Positions 58,081 to 64,000 of a DNA stretch of 64,000 bases are shown piece by piece. The notes below the pieces were generated by a model. That model was not told the DNA's origin. It was given only the letters and a program-made list of their open reading frames with translations, and searched no databases. Each line of letters starts with the position of its first letter. Positions within the stretch are counted from its first letter, which is position 1. A program made the translations under genes and the position numbers. The DNA comes from Mantis religiosa (taxonomy: Eukaryota > Arthropoda > Insecta > Mantodea > Mantidae), in the NCBI GenBank assembly GCA_030765055.1, contig CM060953.1:180297239-180361238 (forward strand). Reading direction: 5' to 3'.

Positions 58081-58935
58081 TACTTTATCCTATGGATAGA
58101 GTCAACATGAAAAATTCAATGCCATGGCCGGGATTTGAACCACGGATCTACTGGTTTCCGTCCAGTCGCTCTTAACCTTTGAGCTACCATGGTCAACGTG
58201 CCTTCCTGACATTAAATTCTCCAGTTGACTCGTATTTCCCCGGTAGACCACTAGGGGCTCTCGCATCCGAGATACACCGTTCGTGGCGACTTACTATTGT
58301 AAGTACTTAAGTCCCAGGCTTCATCATGTTGACTCTATCCATCAAATATCTTAGCCTATATACGGCTAGTGTGGAGAAATGATTAATTTCCATCAATTAA
58401 CTAAAACTTTATCCTATATATTTTGAGCTGGACTTTGGAAGTATCCATTCTTTTCTTTCTCATGATGTCATAGAAAGGTCAAGATGGAGAATTTAATGCC
58501 ATGTTGGCACGTTGGCCATAGTAGCTCAATGGTTTAGAGCGGCTGGACGGAGACCAGAAGATCCGTGGTTCAAATAACATTGAATCTTTCAGTCTGGCTC
58601 TACCCTTTCTTAGTGCGTCCTACACACGGTTAGTGTGAAAGAACCATTAATTTCCATTAATTGTACCTAATAGTGGTTAACTATAAAGCACGGGCCTAAA
58701 AGAACTTAAAGGTTGTAAGTCGCCATTGAGGTAGTTGTCTTATGTGTTTATGAGAACTCCTAGTGGTTTACCGGGAAAAATACGAGTCAGTTGGAGAATT
58801 TAATGTCATGTTGGCACGTTGGCCATAGTAGCTCAATGGTTTAGAGCGACTGGACGGAGACCAGAAGATCCGTGGTTCAAATCCCGGCTATGGCATTGGA
58901 TTTTTTAGTCTGGCTCTACCCTTTCATAAAAAGGT
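58081..58935. mobile_element. Cluster of three tRNA-like foldback repeat units
   Basis: Unit 1 (58081-58405) has its tRNA-like module on the minus strand (about 58125-58200) and reverses into CATGTTGACTCTATCC and a TTAATTTCCATCAATTAACT end. Units 2 and 3 carry it on the plus strand (58515-58580, 58820-58890), with CATAGTAGCTCAATGGTTTA, ACTGGACGGAGACCAG and GTGGTTCAAATCCC in unit 3. The anticodon-stem match is perfect, but the base before the anticodon is C, not the invariant T, so these are not tRNA genes. Confidence 0.75.
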
Positions 58936-60429
58936 TTGCTATTTCTTCACCCTGCTCTATTTCCTCTGTAACCCCAGACAAGGTTCTGCTTCGTGTCCAC
59001 TTTTATTTTCAGAGATAATAAATTATATGCTTAACCAAATTTGCACACAATCTTATTTGCTAATGAGACATCCCTCATGTCGACTATGCATGAATTCTTC
59101 TGTAGCACATGCTATGGCATGATTTGAAGCAAATGACCTTAAAATTGAACAATAATAAGACCTACTTAATCCTACATACATTAGAAGTCACAATGGATTC
59201 TAACAATGGAATAGTCACTGTACTCACACCACCATGCACCTGAAAATTTCATGGTATAATGCCTAAACCATGTGCACCAAAAATCTGCTGCGGAGTGGAA
59301 CCGCAACGCTCCGTAACTGAAGCCTGGAAAGTGCCGCATGCGACCACTTGCAAGTAGCTGCTGGACATCCCTGGTCAACTCTGCGGCACGGGCCTCTTAC
59401 GTATGCCATGTGTAGATCGCAGCCCGCCAGATCTAAACAACACCTCCCGTATAATGCTGTTTATGCCTATGTATTCTGGACTCATTTTCGAGTACATCCA
59501 GCTATACTCCACACACACTCCCCACATAGAGCAGAGATTATGCCATCACACTCTCAAGCGTGTATAGGTGTGAGTATAGTAACAATCATATTGTCACTTG
59601 GGACAATCATATTGTGACTGCGTGGGGTTTGCAAAAATTTAAAACAACTTTTGTTGCAGTAAAAAGACGTGAAATTGACAATCAGCTGTCTTCGAGGCTG
59701 ACTCTCGGTATTTTGCTGCACGAAAACAAATGAAAGAAATCATTGCGGCACACTTCAATCGTCGACTGTCGCAACAACCAACAAAGTGCCGCTTCTAACA
59801 CCTTCCCGGTATTTATACCTACCCAGCCATTGTTTCTAGAAAGCCGCAGACTTTCCGAGAACTTTCGCGGCCGTAGCAATGGGCAGAACGTTCTGAAGCC
59901 TCTCTCTGTCCTTTTCTCTACGGCCAACGCACCCGGCTCCGGCCTTTAGCAGCAGCACAACAATGTCACACGGTGACAATATTGATTCTTAAGTGTCAAC
60001 ACCAATTAAGACCATGTGTATCCATTTGTTATATTCTAAATCTTTTTTTTTTTTTCATAATATTTTATCATGTGATGTTCACATTTGGAGTAATAGGTCT
60101 AAAGTTAACCCAAATCCTAGTATTTCAGAAAAGGACTATTCGAATTATAATTAATTTTTAGTGATAATCCCAACTAACTTACATCGACTGCAGCTAGGCA
60201 GAATGATTAACACAATTAGAAATCTAGGGATCACCATTTTATACTAATGCACAATGGAGATTGAATAAAATTAAAAATATGTTTCACTTCGCCTACCAAT
60301 GCAGTAGTAATGCATTCTACTAAAAAGTTCGTACCTATATTTTACCGAAAATAAACTTTTTCAGACTCACTGAACCCGAAAAGCACCACAAATAGTCACG
60401 GATCCTGATGATCCAAACTTTGCTTGCTG
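58936..60429. other. No recognisable feature
   Basis: GC-richer parts at 59230-59540 and 59680-59950 have open frames on both strands with no recognisable domain. Confidence 0.4.
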
Positions 60430-61038
60430 CTTACCCAATAGGATTAGGATTCGGTACGTAGGCCACCATTCTGGGCCCATTGTTCCTATAGGAAGGATGA
60501 GGCGAAGGAGACAGAGGGCGGCTGACCCAAGGAGCCACGACAGTACAGAGGGCAGGGTCCCTACAGTTTACTTGGATAGAGACTTGCCCCGACAGGCCAG
60601 GACAACGGACACGCTCCCCTACAGCGGGACGGCAAAGAGCCCAGCAGCAGAGCCCTGATGGTCCCAGGCAGGCGATCTGAGCCCCAAAGGTTCCTGGCTG
60701 GCGGTCACGAAATGGTCCCAGCAGAGGAGCAGAGACCGGCAACCGACCTACCGGAGGAAGTAGATTTTCCTCAGAGCATATCATCTTGCCTGCACCGCCA
60801 AGACTCCCGCCAACACTTCTACCCTGAAACCAGATGAGAGATGATGTGAAATGATAATGGAGATGAAATGGAGGGACAGAAAATTCGGGGATATAATTAA
60901 CCTAGCCAGCATTCGCCTAGCGACCCGGGAAACCCACCGAAAAAACCCATGGGTCAGGTAGATCGACCACAGGAATCGAACCCGGGCCTTCCAAATGCGG
61001 GCCGCAGACGAAACCGCCTGAGCCATCCTCTCGGCATT
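60430..61038 (-). mobile_element. Long SINE-like repeat, type 3 head
   Basis: On the minus strand the head is GGATGGCTCAGGCGGTTTCG, CGGCCCGCATTTGGAAGGCC and GGGTTCGATTCCTG. The body matches 29829-30333 (CGAATTTTCTGTCCCTCC; TTTCATCTCCATTATCATTT) and continues GC-rich to 60430. Confidence 0.78.
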
Positions 61039-62100
61039 TACCCAATAGATACTGTAATTATTTGATGGAAAGATTGATAATTATGTAAAGAAATTTGCTC
61101 TATAAACAATAAAAACCGCTAATTTTCTTGTCAATGTTCAAATCCAAGTCAGTGCGCCAACAGCAGACAAATTAAGTAATCAATCCTGAAGTCTGTAATA
61201 TTAACACAGAGGCTTGGGTAACAGAAAAAGGAAGTAACCGACAGCAGGAGATTAACACAGGCTGTATAACCGCTTTTGCAAAAATAGGGCACCATTTGTA
61301 CATGACAGCTGAGCGGCGGGAGTTACGCATAAACAAATATGAAACATCAGCTAATCAACCAGCTGGAAGAGGCCACGAAGCATAATAATGTTGTCAGCTA
61401 AAACAACTTTACTAAAAAAGAATACGTCGCTAGTTACAAGAATTACTTCTCAAGGTAAAAGAGACTTCAGCTGTCAAACTTCAAACATCAAAAGAAGAGC
61501 GAGAAACGCCTTTATTAAGGTTTAATTATTCGCCTCGGACAAAGTCACTAATAGTGAATTCTTAAACTATCCGTCACGCAGCCGCAATTTCTTATGTCCA
61601 TTTTGGAAAAATGACAAGAGTTGAATAGAACTATTCTTTCTTAGCTGTACTTAATATCTACAAGCAAATTTTATTGCAATTATAGAAGCTACCGAACACG
61701 AAAATGGTGTTATTAATTTCTCTACCACCAATCTGTGGCAGAGGAAGTATCTACTTCATCCATAAAGTCGACTGACATTTCACAGACATGCCAAAGCGTG
61801 GAAGCTTATCGGAAGGAATGTGTAACAACAGACTTGTATACGTAAGCCTATCGCAGACATACGGCAAGAACTGTATGTACACACTATTCAGATGCAATCA
61901 TAGCAAGATGTCATACATCGGCAGGCGTGAGAAATTACAGTGCGATCCATATACACCTGAACCACTTAAATACACCAATTTTTTAAAACAATAATAGGAC
62001 GCACGTGCAACTTTGGGAGAATATAATACACAATTGGGAGATTACATTACACTATTTAAATCTCAGAGAAAATGTTGTTAGTGTCCTCCACCATCATCTA
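61039..62100. other. No recognisable feature
   Basis: Nothing identified. Confidence 0.5.
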
Positions 62101-62147
62101 TACCTCATCTATACTCGGAGCCTCTTGAACGTGAGGCAGACACGGTA

Positions 62148-63178
62148 AAGTCTGTTTAGTTAACGCGTGTGCAGTTCAGTGTCAAAGGAACCTGAGCCTC
62201 CCGCCCACTAATGACCGTCATAAATCTATCTCCACACTTCAGAAATGGAACACTGTCGTTGAGGACCAATAGCAACCCTGATTTTCTCGAAGTGACAGTT
62301 GCATTTCTACTCCACGTGGAGTCTCAGTTGCTAAAGTTCCAACTTCCAGTTGATCTGTTTCATTACGTGTAGAAATTCGTTGTGTGTCACGATGTGGAGA
62401 CCGTGGGAGGGAAATGCAGTGATAAATGCAAATGAAGTAGTAGATTACTTTCAGTCAAGTGAAAATAATCAAAGTGATGACAATAGTGTGAATAACTGGG
62501 TCGAGTTATGTTACTGGAAAAGCCTCAAAAAACAAAGCTATAACGGAAACTGTTTCTAAGCAAATTCAAACGCTTGTTTTGAACACATATAAATATTTGC
62601 TGAAAAATAATGTTGGTAAGGAGTCGTGCAATGAACCTGATGATAAATTCTGTGTATTCACAGAAATACAGTAAGAAATATTGTGACGAAAGGAATACCA
62701 AAGTCGCCGATCAAGTGTGAAAACAAAATGAAACGTTTCTCTAAAGTAGATAATTTTACATGTGATTTAATTCTTCGAGAAATTTATAGATTCTATGCAA
62801 AAGGGAGAGCTCCCACCTTAGACGAATTGGTTGTACATTTGCAAGAAATTTGTGATTTTGCTTATGAGCACTGCACTTTGCGCGGTCTCCTGAAGGAGCT
62901 GGGTTACAGATACTGCACATTGAATAAGTTAAGGGTTATTATGGAATCCAGTAGAATTGTAGCTTGGCGATATATATTTGTCAAAACTAAGAAAGTTTTG
63001 CAGTAATGGACATAAGATAATTTATTTAGACGAAACCTCGTACGATACCCATGACGTATCGAGAAAGGTGGCAACCTTGCAGAAAGGTCTGGGAGAAGGA
63101 GGGTCGGGGTTGTAAAACGATTATGAGGGTTCGTCAAAGGCAGAAGCCGACGTGCACACACGTTAACTAAACAGACTT
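62148..63178 (+). mobile_element. Nonautonomous TIR DNA transposon, copy 2
   Basis: 1,031 bp. AAGTCTGTTTAGTTAACG at the left is exactly repeated in reverse at the right end, bordered by TA (62146-62147, 63179-63180). The interruption of a SINE proves the borders and the TA duplication. It encodes only the front part of a transposase. Confidence 0.95.
62683..63110 (+). pseudogene. Tc1/mariner-superfamily transposase N-terminal part
   Basis: The open 62683-63006 part has FTCDLILREIYRFYAKGRAP followed by TLDELVVHLQEI, CTLRGLLKELGYRY and IMESSRIVAWRYIF. This pattern of two DNA-binding helix regions plus an arginine/valine linker belongs to insect transposase-like proteins that end in a DDE domain. 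After one stop, 63010-63070 reads IIYLDETSYDTHD with the first catalytic aspartate, then the sequence goes directly to the TIR. The rest of the catalytic core is absent. Copy 1 has the same deletion. Confidence 0.7.
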
Positions 63179-63203
63179 TACCATCTACGCCACCGAGGCT
63201 GAC

Positions 63204-64000
63204 AAATTTCGTGTCACATTCTTGAAAGATGCTGAATTGAAATACCAATTTAGGTATTCAGCTGACTTTTCGTACTTACAGTAAAAAGTAATAATACATC
63301 CAATAACGTATTTCACTGCAAACCAGATTTATCGCGAAAATTCGCAATATTTATTCTTTATTGACAATAGTGTGTCCGTTTTATCGATAATTCGAAATTC
63401 CGTGTCTCTATAAACAAGCAATTCACTGTGACATTTCTATCGTATATTCACTTCCAAATTTCATACGGGCTGCGCTTTCGCCTTTAACGCGGGTATACCT
63501 GAGCCACGACGGAATGGGAACAGAAACGACATAGAGAAGAGAGGGAGTAAATCTGCTCCCATTCTGACCACAATATGGTACGGTTTGTGTAGCGCTCCCG
63601 GCAAGGCATGTTAAATATTTAACATTAAGTTTCACAATCGAGTGAGCACATGTTTGTAAACATTATATCTTGGCGAACATTTCAGCCCTGTACAAACACG
63701 TGAGGAGCTGTTTGCAGATTGCAATTAGTCATTAATGCGATGGCAAACAGTAAAGGTGAGCACGGCACTTTCTGAGGCTGCAAACATTGCGTTATCTGAG
63801 CAGACGCGAGTTCGCATCCTGTCTTAACCATCAGCATCACTTTTTGCTAACTCTGCTCACGTCCTCGCGATCCCAACAAACTACATAACTAAAATATTAA
63901 ATAATCTGCAGCTTTTCCTACGAATAACAAATTCACACACATTATTTATTTATTTTGAAACGATAGCAATAACTCCGTGTGTTTTTGGGCTGCTGAGAAA
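63204..64000. other. No recognisable feature
   Basis: Nothing identified to the end of the window. Confidence 0.5.

Larger units (their letters stand above)
62105..63203 (-). mobile_element. tRNA-Val-type SINE head split by a DNA transposon
   Basis: 62112-62145 (CTCGGAGCCTCTTGAACGTG, AGGCAGACACGG) and 63181-63203 (CCATCTACGCCACCGAGGC) are the two halves of a minus-strand SINE head, divided exactly at the TA of 'CACGCTACCATC'. Confidence 0.9.

Noticed and set aside
58820..58890. tRNA gene
   Set aside because: A/B-box layout and anticodon stem are good, but base 33 is C, the acceptor stem is poor and the sequence is part of a dispersed repeat.
60431..60784. 117-residue open frame, minus
   Set aside because: Reading through the type 3 SINE-like repeat body.

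Overview
The window looks like repeat-rich, AT-rich nuclear DNA from an insect. The evidence is the mixture of mariner, pogo, Kolobok, hAT, Penelope and non-LTR elements, several tRNA-headed SINE families, long CA tracts, and the absence of any bacterial gene organisation. The SINE heads make me think of a cockroach or termite, but that is an impression, not a result. I recognise no intact host protein-coding gene, no functional tRNA or rRNA gene and no CRISPR. Nearly every recognisable protein segment is a broken transposase or reverse-transcriptase-type fragment.

Layout. 1-7449: a non-LTR retrotransposon tail, two SINEs, a possible LTR/primer-binding remnant, a GC/CA alternating tract, and a TIR element (5031-6025) with a sister copy at 62148-63178. 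7450-11085: a mariner with TA-flanked ends whose transposase 3' end has expanded into about 35 copies of an 85-bp unit. 11086-21300: sparse DNA with SINEs (one with its body triplicated) and a 1.28-kb mariner at 18867-20142 that has lost its third catalytic aspartate. 21300-31030: a mariner split by a retroposon, a hAT remnant, more SINEs, an inverted Penelope-like pair with a GIY-YIG domain (28421-29455), and tRNA-Glu-type SINEs with perfect target duplications. 31651-33385: a pogo/Tigger element carrying a retroposon and a MITE. 34038-34145: a candidate core promoter with a splice donor. 35073-36797: a mariner interrupted by a SINE (itself interrupted by another SINE) and by a Penelope fragment carrying a hammerhead-like ribozyme. 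38316-39554: a Kolobok-like element bounded by TTAA. 40771-64000: more SINEs, Jockey-type fragments, a cluster of tRNA-like repeats at 58081-58935, and the second TIR element inserted inside a SINE.

How the parts relate. The clearest information is historical. Target-site duplications and split open frames give an insertion order at several nests: mariner, then SINE, then SINE; mariner, then Penelope; pogo, then retroposon and MITE; SINE, then TIR element; repeat, then tRNA-Glu SINE. The items I would look at first are the transposase-born satellite, the hammerhead-like motif in the Penelope fragment, the retroposon family with a terminal hairpin and a different short tandem repeat on each copy, and the SINE copies with multimerised bodies.
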